DNA of 64,000 nucleotides from Chlorokybus atmophyticus (Eukaryota; Streptophyta; Chlorokybophyceae; Chlorokybales; Chlorokybaceae). Shown here in pieces: positions 37,825 to 47,548 of this stretch. The position numbers and the translations under genes are program-made. The DNA lies in contig RHPI01001259.1 in NCBI GenBank assembly GCA_009103225.1, forward strand, positions 71,596 through 135,595, in the 5' to 3' direction. Under the pieces are notes generated by a model. The model was not told the DNA's origin and did no database searches. It was given only the letters and a program-made list of their open reading frames with translations. Position 1 is the first letter of the stretch. Every line of letters starts with the position of its first letter.

Positions 37825-40800
37825 GCTGTGGTGGTGGTAGTGACATGGTTGTTGGTTGGCTTGGTTGAAGCGATGTGTTCTGTTTCAGGTTCCGGCTGGT
37901 ACTGTGCCGTCCAACGGATCGGAGATGCAGGTGAGAGATGCATGCTTCTGTCGTGGTGTTGGGAGTGTCTTTGCGTGGAAGGAGCGTGTGTTGTGCTAGC
38001 GTGAATGTTGATGTGGTGGTGTTGGTGCAGGTTATTGCTGCGGTTAGTAATAGCAACCCGTACGCGGGCAGCAACGACTCCACGCCCATCACGGGTGGCG
38101 TGCTCACCTTCAACATGCGCGCCAAAGGTACACTTGGGGAGCATGTGCACCCTCAACCACATGCATACCATACGATATACGCTTCAACTCATGTTCACCC
38201 ACACACACGCAGGCGCTGACACCAACCTCGAGGTATCCAACCTCACCACCCCAATTCAAATCCGCATCCCCGTTAGCGTTGGCGGCACGTCTTGTCGCTC
38301 CACCCGCGGAGGTTGTCGTTACTGGGATGAGAATGTTGGCTCCTGGTCCACATCCGGTCTGCGCGAGTTGTATCGCACCAAGGACTACGTGATATGTGAG
38401 ACGGTCCACCTCACGTCGTTCGGCGTGTCGGCCGATGACTTGGTCCCGCAGTTCAACGTGATTAACCCGATTGGACAAGCGGACCTGTTCACGCAGATTA
38501 GTCTGAGTAATAGCCTGGCGTTCTTTGTATTAGGGGGGATTTATGCCACGTTTGCCGTGGCAAATTGGTTGGGGTATAGGAAGGATAGGAGAGATAGACT
38601 AAGAGCACGCCTTGAGGATAAACTCGGGACACTTGACTACAGATTGAAACAGGAGGACGACAAGAAGGTGAGTGTGTTTGTGCGTGTGTGCGCGTGTGTG
38701 TATGTGTGCGTGTGCACGCGCGCACACGCACACACACGCGCGCTTGTGTATCTGTGTGCGTGCGTGTGTGCTCGACACAGCTTTCAACCTGTTATCCCTT
38801 TTTGTTTATGTGTAGGTTCAGGACAACAACACCATCACTAAGGAGGGTCTTGCGAAGCCCGCCAAGGCCGTCAACGGTGTTGACATGAAGAAGGGTGACG
38901 ACCCTCCCTCCACCCTCGCGGGTAAGATCGGTCTCGCCCTCATGTCCGAGCACGCCGTCGGTACAATCATGAGCGTGAAGCCGACCGACAAGTACACGCG
39001 TCCCCAGCGTCTGATGGTGTTGATGTGTCTCGTGTTGGGACACATCGCCACCACGGCGGTGTTCTTCGGCATCAACCCGAGCAACATCGCGGCCAAAGTG
39101 ATAGTGGGCATCGCCGCCGCGATGCTCATGCTACCGAGCAAAGTGGTACTGCAGTTCGTGTTCCAAAAGTCAACGTATGTGGCCCCACCTATGAAGACCA
39201 AAGCACGAACCAACATACGACGATCGCACCGACACCGACACGACAACAACGTGTCCAACATGTCCATGACCAGCATGTCCAACACGAACGGGCACAACAA
39301 TGGAGAGGAAGTTGAACAAAATGGCCACAAGAAGCAATGGCCTGTTCTTCATTCCATTGCCGACGTTGCCGACCATTTGTTACACAACAACAACAGCAAG
39401 CCGGCGACGCCGATGTTGGGTGATGCGGGTGATGGCGTGGGGTCGGGTGATGTGGCTGAGAATGGTGTGATGGATGTAAAGTTGAGCTTCAATGAAGAAG
39501 GCGTGCCGCTACCACCGACGGCACCGACATTGCTGAGACCGCAGAGAGCGTCGAGGTTCTCGCGAATGAGCACCATCGCCACAGGCCCGCAAGCAGGTAA
39601 GTGCACACTGGAACACGTCTACACTCTCACACTCACACTCACACTCACACTCACACTCACACTCACACTCATGCACGCGCACGCGCACGTGTGCACACAC
39701 GTGCACATACACGCAGACACTCTCATGCACAGGTACATGCACGTGCACATGCACGTGCACGTGCACACGTGCGCACATACGCATGCGTGTCACTCAAGCG
39801 TGGTTGTCCACACGTGACCTTGTGCGTATACATGGGCATGTGCGCACGTGCGTGTGTTCACGCACGCACGCACGCACGCGTTGATATGTATACATAACAC
39901 AATGATACTTGTGTCACTAGCTGGCCTCGTCCCCCCTCCCCTGCCTCCCAAACCCCCGACCCCTCCCGCTCCTTCCTCCGGCGGCGTCCCACCGCGCATC
40001 CGTCCCCGCCGACGCGTCAGCAACAAGGTCACCGTCATCGCCGCCGCGCCTGTGCTCGACGTCCTGGGCGCGCCCAAAGACATCCTACCGCCATTCGCTG
40101 CTGCGGCGGGGGGAGGCGGTGCGACGGCACTGTTCCCGGTGCCACCACCGCCACCACCGGAGGTGTGTGCGTGTGACTGTGTGTGTCCGTGCGCGTGCAT
40201 GCATGAGAGCGTACGTGCGTGCGTCTCTGTCTGCGCGCGCGTGGCATCGTGCTCACACTGGATGTGTGCGCGTGCGTCCTTGCATCTGCAAGCCACACAG
40301 CTCCATTTATGTAGAGCCCCCCCTGTTACCCAACATCATCAACGCTGCAACAACCGTCGTGTGCAGGGTGCTCCCACTCGCCCTCGCCGCTTGCGTCCCG
40401 CCCCTCCCGCCCAAGCCTCCAGCCGTTTGCTCTCCATGGTGCAGTCGGCGCAGCAGGCGTTCGGTCTTGCGTTACCAACATTGACACCGTTTGCGCCGCT
40501 CCCGCCACCTCCCGCGGACGCGCCGCCACCAGCGAGACCAGCCATGAGTAAAGCGAGGAGAGCCATGCTGATGGCGTCGAGGAGTAACTCGGTGAGTGCG
40601 CTTGGTATGCGCACGTGAGTGTGCATGGGTGCTTGCACATTGATGTCTGTGTGTGCATGTTGTCACGGGCATGCGTGTGCGTGTGCACACCATACAGATA
40701 CACGCACTTGTGCGCACATGCACTTGTACGCACGTGTTTGTACAGTTGCACTTGCACAACGTGTGCAACCATCCAACTGACGATAGTTCTCACCACATGT

Positions 40801-42028
40801 GCAGCGTATAGCACCGGACCCGTTCCTCACTACAGCGTGGGCCAACGTGTCCCCTTCATCCAACAAGTTGGCCACACAACCACCTCCTCCCCCACCCCCT
40901 CCCCCACCTAGCAACGGCATCATGCGTCCACGCCGTAGACGACCGGAAAGCCTACAACCCAGCACGCAAACAAGCACAACATCCACCCCGCGCGCACACA
41001 CGCCCACAAGTGAATCAGGAGGTAGCGAGTACGCCGTTGCTTTCGCGCAGGCCGCAGCGAGGCTTCGTCGTCCAACAACAAAGCGTGGTAGCGCAGCCAC
41101 ATTGTTCGCACGCCAACAGAACATCACCAACATGGTGATGCGCGAGCACGGGTTGAGCGAGTCCACACTCCCTTCGCGCTCCGGCACCCCATCCAACATG
41201 TTGTTCGATAGGAGTGAGACGCCACTCTACATACCCTCGGCGATAGAGAACGTTGTGCGTCGGATACAACGTGTGTGGAGAAGACACCTACTCGTGCGTG
41301 CACGCCACCAACGCAAATCTGCCACGCGGATACAAGCAGCCGTGCGTGGGTTTCTTGCACGCAAACACGTGAAAGAGGAGAGAGAGGCTCTCGCTAAAGG
41401 AAGACCCGTGTTGGGTTTGTGGTGGATGTCCGCACACGAACACCGCAGTGAGGTGAAGAGTGCGGGAAGTTCCAACAACAACTCACGTGCGCCCACCCCG
41501 GCACAACATTACCTCGACGCCCTCGCTGCTAAGGAAGAAGTGCTCTCACGTTGGGCGCAGAGGGCAAAGGCTGCTGCCTCACAGACACACGAAGCACACA
41601 TCCACGCAGCTGAGACAGCAAACGAACCCTTTGCCGAGCGTAAGAGGGCGGGAGGAGCAGGTGGATGTGTGCGTGCAACACGACAACAACAACAGCGTGA
41701 CAACGCTAAGAGACGACGCAAGCGCCAGGGCCTCCCACGTTGGTTCGTGTACTTCGCGTACGCGGGTGCGTTGGGTTTCTGCGCACTATGCTCCTACTTC
41801 ATCATGTTGTACGGGCTCGTGTTCGAGCCCAGCGTGGCACGCGCGTGGCTGCTATCGGCACTTCTATCACTTGTGTTGGAAATGTTTCTACAAGACCCGG
41901 CGAAGATAGCCGCACTCGCGCTACTGAAAGACCACTTCAAGGCGTGGTTACATGGAGTCAAAGATAGGAAGAATGCCAAGAGGAGGAATAAGTATCGCGT
42001 GCATGCCACGGGAGCACTGGCGGGATGA
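16913..42028 (+). CDS. Giant polycystin-1-like receptor: filamin repeats, REJ, GPS, 5 TM, IQ motifs
   Basis: Predicted type I multi-pass surface receptor of 5,999 residues. Exons (41): 16913-17106, 17519-17753, 18129-18462, 18647-19337, 19586-19679, 19765-19848, 20065-20427, 20741-20990, 21126-21457, 21645-22304, 22392-22469, 22750-22892, 22966-23059, 23179-23346, 23455-23601, 23677-23754, 23875-24328, 24524-24598, 24682-25365, 25490-26142, 26417-27211, 27380-27452, 27523-28499, 28567-28707, 28865-29332, 29594-30232, 30397-30763, 30969-31127, 31255-34349, 34665-35614, 35743-35875, 36021-36338, 36542-37207, 37438-37779, 37889-37930, 38031-38127, 38213-38667, 38816-39596, 39921-40162, 40367-40591, 40805-42028. 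All junction phases agree. Exons 1 and 6 use GC donors. The start is either ATG 16913 or in-frame ATG 16967, which alone gives a classic signal peptide (MSLVLGLVVVGLLLALEGAE). The order of domains (Ig-like repeats, REJ, GPS, TM1-5) is that of polycystin-1/PKDREJ. PLAT and the cation channel are absent. Signalling or adhesion function is inferred. Confidence 0.9.
17519..19679 (+). other. N-terminal ectodomain of the giant receptor (exons 2-5)
   Basis: Residues of about 65-516, before the filamin repeats. It lacks the AxDxxGN filamin motif. It contains recurring aromatic/Gly segments (LLAIVAGADP, LVAFNLTTGEV, FWAILSNPAES, FLDGAPDAYPT) reminiscent of beta-propeller blades in other secreted proteins. 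The fold is an inference; no family was recognised. A Cys cluster (CWTKPCSS, then CTCRAA) suggests disulfides, as expected outside the cell. Confidence 0.45.
17754..18128 (+). repeat. Representative intron with TG-rich 5' half and CA-rich 3' half
   Basis: Intron 2 of the giant gene starts with (GT/GC)n alternating sequence and switches to (CA/CG)n before a normal pyrimidine tract and AG. The halves are largely complementary, so the intron could fold on itself. Similar alternating purine-pyrimidine DNA fills most introns from 17.7 to 40.8 kb, including 18463-18646, 19338-19585, 19849-20064, 22470-22749, 26143-26416, 29333-29593, 34350-34664 and 39597-39920. Confidence 0.8.
20498..20538. repeat. 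Perfect hairpin, 17-bp stem with 7-nt loop, inside an intron
   Basis: CACCTCAGGAACATGCT at 20498-20514 is the exact reverse complement of 20522-20538, with loop AAGACAC. It lies in intron 7 of the giant gene. Stem and loop lengths equal those of the hairpin at 4677-4717, though the sequence differs. Confidence 0.85.
21458..21644 (+). repeat. Duplicated GTT/ACA-rich unit inside intron 9
   Basis: Two related copies of a unit running from GATGATGA, through ATATTGTTG, to GATACAACAACCACAA occur at about 21479-21523 and 21585-21632. GTTGTT and ACAACA blocks in the same intron are mutually complementary. The intron is open in one frame leading into exon 10, but the frame of exon 9 meets a TAA, so retention would truncate the protein. 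Confidence 0.6.
33961..37207 (+). other. REJ-type region of the giant receptor
   Basis: The end of exon 29 (CIALTPPCTNEAIFTDSAVG, then FNTPTDRAGFNGV, then CSWVTDTVVQVAVGYGATI) resembles the bridging domain found before REJ in protist polycystin-like proteins. Exons 30-33 carry the REJ/PKD-like pattern: LDASGSYGTAGRALSYAYGV, FFFKWACVRANDSGPCF, LTLAPGTLPAGSDYLFTITA, YYWEVVSG, LPGALSAGQTYLLRLNAT, then GVCAATP, FTLACSAWEDDDNQAVQYEW. The receptor-for-egg-jelly module precedes the GPS motif in polycystin-1 family members. Confidence 0.75.
38213..38667 (+). other. GPS motif and first transmembrane helix
   Basis: Exon 37 encodes CRYWDENVGSWSTSGLREL followed by VICETVHLTSFGVSADDL. This is the G-protein-coupled-receptor proteolysis site (C-x2-W ... 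WS ... C ... HLT). Autoproteolysis would fall between Leu and Thr of HLT, at about residue 5090. The usual second Cys pair is only partly kept, since GL replaces GC after WSTS. The first membrane helix (LAFFVLGGIYATFAVANWLG, about residues 5123-5145) follows, then a basic cytoplasmic stretch (RKDRRDRLRARLEDK). Confidence 0.85.
38816..42028 (+). other. Polycystin-like TM2-TM5 bundle with large Pro-rich loop and two IQ motifs
   Basis: TM2 (KYTRPQRLMVLMCLVLGHIA) and TM3 (AKVIVGIAAAMLMLPSKVVL) match the membrane segments after the PLAT domain in polycystin-1, but only about 90 residues separate TM1 from TM2, so PLAT is absent. The following loop (39180-41735, exons 38-41) is Pro/Ser/Gln-rich. It contains tandem IQ motifs, ENVVRRIQRVWRRHLLVRA and SATRIQAAVRGFLARKHV (about residues 5740-5780). 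TM4 (RWFVYFAYAGALGFCALCSY) and TM5 (WLLSALLSLVLEMFLQDPAK) resemble the polycystin-1 pair that precedes the channel. A short basic tail then ends at a TGA, with no polycystin channel helices. Confidence 0.8.
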
Positions 42029-43053
42029 GAGAGTGAGAAAGAGTGCACTTGTGTGTTTGCTGGTGTAATTAGGACCTAGAGCACAGATGCAAGGGCAGAC
42101 ATCTTTACTGGTTGAGAGTTTTTGTAGGCCAAAGGCAAGTTGTGCAGAGTCTCCATAGCATAGGTATTCTTTCCAGTGACTTCTGACTGCGTATGACTGG
42201 AGTATTGAGAAATTCTTGTAGTGGCAAGTGAAATTTAATTCGAATTGGTGAGGGTACTGCAAGGCTGCAGTATATTCTTGAACGTTGTTGTTTCCCATGT
42301 CATAGTGCTTTGCTGGTAGCTGCTGATAGGGCTTAATGCCGGTAGCCCCATAGGTGACTGTAGGTACGACAACATACGTCACACATGACATGATGATGTT
42401 CACCCAACAGGCTGCAAGAAGCCGTAAAAGGGGTTGCGCATGTGCTTGGCGTACGAGTAACATGAGCACATGCGCGCCCCACACGTGCCTTGCACATGCA
42501 TGACAACCACTTCTCACGCATGCTCGCGCTCTTGTTTTCTCTAACTCCCCCTCAACAAGGAAGCAGAAACCGCGAAAAAGTCCAAGTGCCGATACCTACT
42601 TCCAAAGGTACCAACCACATAGCATCAGGGCCTCATCAAGTAGCAGATTTGTATAGCATTTGCTCACCAAGCATACACCCTAAGGCATTGCACCCATCAC
42701 AAGGAAGGAATACTTGCTTTGCTTCTACCGACCTGTGCACATTTGTCAGAATGCAGAGCTTGTTCAATCAGTACGCACTTGCAAACTACTGGGACACTTG
42801 CGGTGACAATACCAACCAATTGACATTGTCATGTTGCCTACCTAGAAATGCAAGCGAGCTAAGACAGCACCAACTATGCTAACGACATTTTCACTACGTG
42901 GCTCGCAACTAACAGATTACACCTGTCACTGCTGCTACCTACCATACAACCTCCCCGAGCGAACGCACCATAGCACTCTCAATTCTGATCAACTCAAGAA
43001 ATAGGAAGGTACAATATGCTACAAACAAACGCCAATACTTTCAGTCAGTCAAC
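42029..43053. other. Intergenic between the giant receptor and LOG; doubtful ORFs only
   Basis: A minus-strand ORF of 190 codons (42517-41948) overlaps the last exon of the giant gene by about 80 bp. It has no recognised domain. A plus-strand ORF of 130 codons (42490-42882) also lacks domain content. Both genes converge here (receptor on +, LOG on -), so the stretch mainly holds the two 3' ends. No clear poly(A) signal was assigned. Confidence 0.45.
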
Positions 43054-44289
43054 TCATCCCTTAACTTTGGGTTGTTGCTGCTGCCAGCGATCGGGCTGCA
43101 CGAGTGCAGGTGCAGGTTCGTATGCTTGAAGTGCATCAAGTAGGTCTGCTGGGTTATCGTGTGCAACAAGTACACGTCGGTGCTGCTCCCGTATGAACCC
43201 CTCATCGGTGGCGTGTTTGAGGAAGGCGAGGAGATGATCAAAGAAACCCGCCACGTTGAGGATGCCCAACGGCTTGGCGTGGATGCCCAGCTGAGACCAC
43301 GTCATCATCTCAACGAGCTCCTCCAACGTGCCGACACCGCCGGGGAGAGCGATGAAGGCGTCGGCGTGGTCCATCATCACGGCCTTGCGCTCGTGCATGC
43401 TCTCGGTCTGCTCGCACACGCACTCGCTCAACACAGCTCGACAAAGCGTGCACACGCATGCTTGTGCTAGGCAGCAAACATGCCTACCACGTGCACTGCA
43501 CGCACCGTATGTACATATGTGCGTGCGCGCGTGCGAGTGCGAACATGTGCGGGGGTAAGTGTGCATAAGTGAGTGGAAGCATGTGTAGATATATGTATGT
43601 GCGTGCATGTATGTGTGCGTGCCTGCGTGTAGTGCACAAGTGCGGTGGATGTGCATATGTGCGCGTGCGTATGTGTGCGCGCGGGTGCATGTATGTGTGC
43701 AATGCTAAAAAAATTTGTGCCGGTGCATATGCCTACGCGCGCCTGCATGCATACTGCCGACCAACCATGGTGCTGACTGCCCTGGACGCATGCATAATAA
43801 ATCATAAGCAGCGGTAAACGTAACGTACAACATTTCCACACCTCAATTATGGTGCCAATGCATTCTCCCGACAGCTCCACTGGCTTGAGTGCGGTGGGGA
43901 TGACGCCGAGCACGCTGCCGCCCGCCTCATGCACCGCCTGAGCCAGCCCGCCCATCATCCCCACGCTGCCACCGCCGTACACAAGACCCATGCCCCTCCT
44001 CACCTGCATGCAAAACCAATCCGTTCTTTTACAGCCACCATGCCGAATAGAACCACAAGTACGAGCATGGCACTTACAGGTATACGTACGTTCACAAGTA
44101 CGAGCATGGGCACGGGCATGAGCATGAGAATGACAATGACAATGAGAGCACACCTACAACCACGAGCCCCACCAGCTCCAGGCCCAGATCCCTTGCGGCC
44201 GCCATATACTCGGGCCTGTCGCCGGCTCTGGCGCCGCAGTACACGCACACCTGCTTGATCTCCTTTCGGGAGCCGGACGGCGCCGCCAT
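43054..44289 (-). CDS. LOG: LOG family phosphoribohydrolase (cytokinin-activating type)
   Basis: LOG enzymes hydrolyse cytokinin (or AMP-like) nucleoside 5'-monophosphates to free base and ribose 5-phosphate in the cytosol. Three exons (44289-44158, 44003-43842, 43407-43054) join in phase 0 and give 215 residues, the usual family size. Motifs are VCVYCGARAGDRPEY at the N-terminus, LVYGGGSVGMMGGLAQAV (nucleotide loop), GVIPTALKPVELSGE, MHERKAVMM with the catalytic-site Arg, and the signature PGGVGTLEELVEMMTW. The usual PGGxGTxxE residues are all present. The C-terminal tail is short and Gln/Pro-rich. Intron 2 is CA/TG-rich. The start ATG is chosen because the family core begins six to ten residues later. 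The gene is divergent from the TUTase, with 251 bp between the start codons. Similar proteins also act as plain nucleotide hydrolases, so a cytokinin role is not proven. Confidence 0.95.
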
Positions 44290-44540
44290 GGCCCCCAACA
44301 ACAACAACACCGACAACGTCAATCACGTCGACAATCTGAAAGCACTCAGCCGACAATGCCGGTGACGTAACTTTTAAAGGACAGCAGTGACGTCATTGAT
44401 TACTAGGAATACGTTACTGTGTTCTTTTGTCGTAATTAGGGTTTGGCGGGAAAGTTTGGGGTGTGCGTGCGGGTGTGGGCGGCGGCGGTGGCGGCGGTGG
44501 GCGAGGCTTCTGCATTGCTGCGAGGCGGCATGTGGGGCGC
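44290..44540. promoter_or_regulatory. Shared divergent promoter of LOG and TUTase with telobox and E2F-like site
   Basis: 251 bp separate the two ATGs. AATTAGGGTTT (44434-44444; telobox AAACCCTAA on the other strand) overlaps TTTGGCGGGAAA (44442-44453), which is a consensus E2F/DP site. Both lie about 90-110 bp upstream of the TUTase start and 145-165 bp upstream of the LOG start. The binding role is inferred from motif identity. Confidence 0.6.
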
Positions 44541-47500
44541 ATGGCGCGGGCGAACAGCGATGGCGCAGCGCTTTTGGCCATGCTGAAGGCGCAGCAGCCT
44601 CCCACAAGTGGTGTCCAGCAGCTGCTGCAAGCTCCTCCTTCTCCTTCTCTTCATCCACCTCCTTCCCGTGGTCTTCCTCCTTCGCCACTTTTGACAGCGT
44701 CTTCTGGCGCTGACCCGCGCGCATTCTGGGACTCCGCCGTCGCCGCCACTGGCCCGCCCATTCGCTACGCTCCAACAGCCTACCCTCCTCCTTCTCCTCA
44801 TCCTCCACTTCCGCCTCCTCCTTCTCCCGTTCAACAGCCATACCACGCCTTCCAGCAACAGCAGCAGCAACTGAGGCCGCCGCAGCCGCAGCATTCGCAG
44901 CGACCGCAGCAACTGCAGCAGCAGCAGCAGCAGCAGTGGAGGCCCAGGCCGCAGCCGCCCCCCGGCTTTCAGCCCCGACCGCCCGCTGCTACCAGTCCAG
45001 GCGCTGACGCAGGTGCGCAGCTGCTAGCATTTGCGCTAGGCCGAGGTGGCCCACCACCGCCGCCGCCGGCACTGCACCAGCACGGGCCACACCAACAACC
45101 GTACCAGCAAGACTTTCATCAACAGCAACAGCAACAGCGACAATCACAACGATTACAACAACCACAAGAGCAGCACCAGCACCAGCACCTACATTCCACT
45201 ACACCGCTACAACAGAGCATACCATTGCAGCATGTTCCCCACTTTCCTGGCTCCCAGCCCGGAGGCAGCTATGCTGCAGTGGGATTGCGCGGCCCCTTGC
45301 CTCAGCAGCAGCAGTCTGCACAAGCGTTGCAAGCTCAACCGAGACCTGCGGACGCATTGTCTGCAAGTTTGACAGCGTTGCGATTGGTGGAGCCGCAGCA
45401 TGCACCTGCTGCTGCCCCAAACACGCGTATTGTTGACCAGAAGGTCGGCGGTACAGCTCTTAACTTGTTGCGCGGTCCTGAAGCAAATGGACCTGAACCC
45501 CCACGCCCGGTACGGTTGTCAGACATTCAAGCAGTTGTCCACATCTACATTGACGATTGTCGATGACAAAAGTACAGTCACATTCATGTGAAGTACAGTC
45601 TTGCATGGTTGCCTAGGTCATTTCCAATATCACTGGATGAGTACCATGCATGGCTGCATAAGCGCTGGTGCGCACCTCAGAAGTTTTAGCTGCTACTTTG
45701 GTTCCTAGTACAGCTTGTCATGGTAGCATGTAAGCCTGCCTACATGCTTGATACCCTGAAGTTGATACCATGAGGTCATGCTTGGCTCTTGGCAGGCCCT
45801 TCAACCTGGTCCTGCCCCTCACCCCTCCACATCCGGGGACCGATGGCGTGCAGGGAAAACCGCGCAGTATCGCAAGCCACTGAAGGCAGACTTGGATCTG
45901 GTACTATATCACTACTGTTTATGGTCTACCCATGCTTACATTATTGCTGGACGTTCAACTGTTTTGGAGGGTGCGGAGGGTCAAGGGCAATGGCTGTAGC
46001 TATGGCATATCCGACTTCTTTCTCTAGTTGGATACAGTCTCTGGCATGCAGTGTCCAGTCCTGAACTGTGCTGAATTTGTGAACATGCAGACCTATTTTC
46101 TGCTGCAGGTTTCTCGCCAGCTCTTTGAGTTGTGCCGGACGCTCAGACCATCCGAGAATGAACAGCGCTCGTTGCAGCAGTTTGTGCAACACGTGCAGCA
46201 GCTGGTCTACCAAGAGTGGCCGGGCGTGCGATTGCACCCGTTTGGATCGTATGCAAATGGCTTCACTGTCAAGAACAGCGATGTGGATTTGTGTCTGGAG
46301 GTGGAGGATGAGGAAACCGCAAAAGCCGATCATGTAACTCGACTCGCTGACATTTTAGAACGAAGTGAGCAGCAGGTTGCTTTGGTTCAACGTGAGATAG
46401 TCTTGCAGTTTGTCTGACGAATTCACGACATGTTTTGACAGATGGCATGAAGGATGTACAAGCTCTCACGCATGCACGCGTGCCAATTGTGAAGTTCAAA
46501 GACCCTCAAAGGTAGCCTTGCCCGGATATTCATGCAACACGCGCAGTCGTATAGTCGGATAGATTGAAGCCTGTCTGGTTCTCCATGTAATAGGTTTGAC
46601 CTTGCCACATGTGCAGTGGCGTCGCATGCGACATCTGTGTCAACAACCTGTTGGCAGTGGCCAACACAAGGCTGCTCTACACATATGCTTCTCTCGACCC
46701 TCGCCTCAAGCAGCTTGCATTGATTGTCAAGCATTGGGCCAAACGCCGCCAGGTGAGCTAATGCCTTGGCATTGTACTTGTGTGCTGTAAAGCTTGGCAG
46801 CAGTCTTGAGGGGTTTCCTTTGCCAGATCAATGAGACCTACAGAGGGACGCTCTCCAGCTACGCGTATGTGTTGATGTGCATCTACTTTCTTCAGACTAG
46901 ACAGCCTCCCGTACTGCCGTGCTTGCAGGTGAATCATGTTGTACCCCACTGTACAGTATGAGTTGGACATTGTGTTAATGTACATTGACTGTGAGTGGTC
47001 TGTTTGCCAGGCAATGGAAGCTACATGTCAAGGTGAAGCCAATGGGGTCCCATACAAGTACTTTGACCAGGTGGATCAGCTCAAAGACTTTGGGCATCGC
47101 AACACTGAGACTTTGGGCACACTGTTGGTTGAATTCTACCGCTATTGGGCACGCGAGCATGACTACAACAACCACGTCATTTCTGTCCGGACGGGCGGCC
47201 CCATCAGGTAGTGCATCCTTATCAGCCTGCATGCTTTTGTGCTGCTCACAATTGCACGCACACAAAGCTCATTCCCAAAGGCGTTGGCAGTTTTGTGGTG
47301 GCTTTGATGGCAATTTATATGTTTGCAGAAAGGAGGACAAGAACTGGACCAAGCGTGTGGGGGTGGACAGGCACTTGATCTGCATTGAAGACCCTTTTGA
47401 CACGACACATGATCTGGGGCGAGTAGTGGACAAGATGAGCATCACTGTGTTGAAAGACGAGTTTTTCCGGGCATTACGCGCGTTTGAGAACATGCTTAAA

Positions 47501-47548
47501 CCCATTCCTTTTCTGTTTGAGCCGTACAGACGGGGCCAGGACCAGTAG
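44541..47548 (+). CDS. Terminal uridylyltransferase (Cid1/URT1-type non-canonical poly(A) polymerase)
   Basis: Adds uridines (or adenosines) to RNA 3' ends, usually marking mRNAs or small RNAs for decay. Eight exons: 44541-45509, 45796-45900, 46109-46364, 46442-46511, 46617-46752, 46827-46928, 47011-47207, 47329-47548. They give 684 residues with all phases consistent. Residues 1-355 are disordered and rich in Pro/Gln, as in plant URT1, whose N-terminus binds decapping factors. The catalytic core starts with [20 protein letters not shown], then [20 protein letters not shown] (GS and DxD metal ligands), [30 protein letters not shown] (third Asp region), [34 protein letters not shown], and the PAP-associated domain ending at [15 protein letters not shown]. 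The start ATG is the first in frame after the promoter. Family assignment is firm; uridine preference is inferred from URT1-like architecture. Confidence 0.93.

Noticed and set aside
44463-44540. TUTase start at a GTG 78 bp upstream
   Set aside because: It needs a non-ATG start and encodes a Gly run next to the promoter motifs; ATG 44541 is the natural start.
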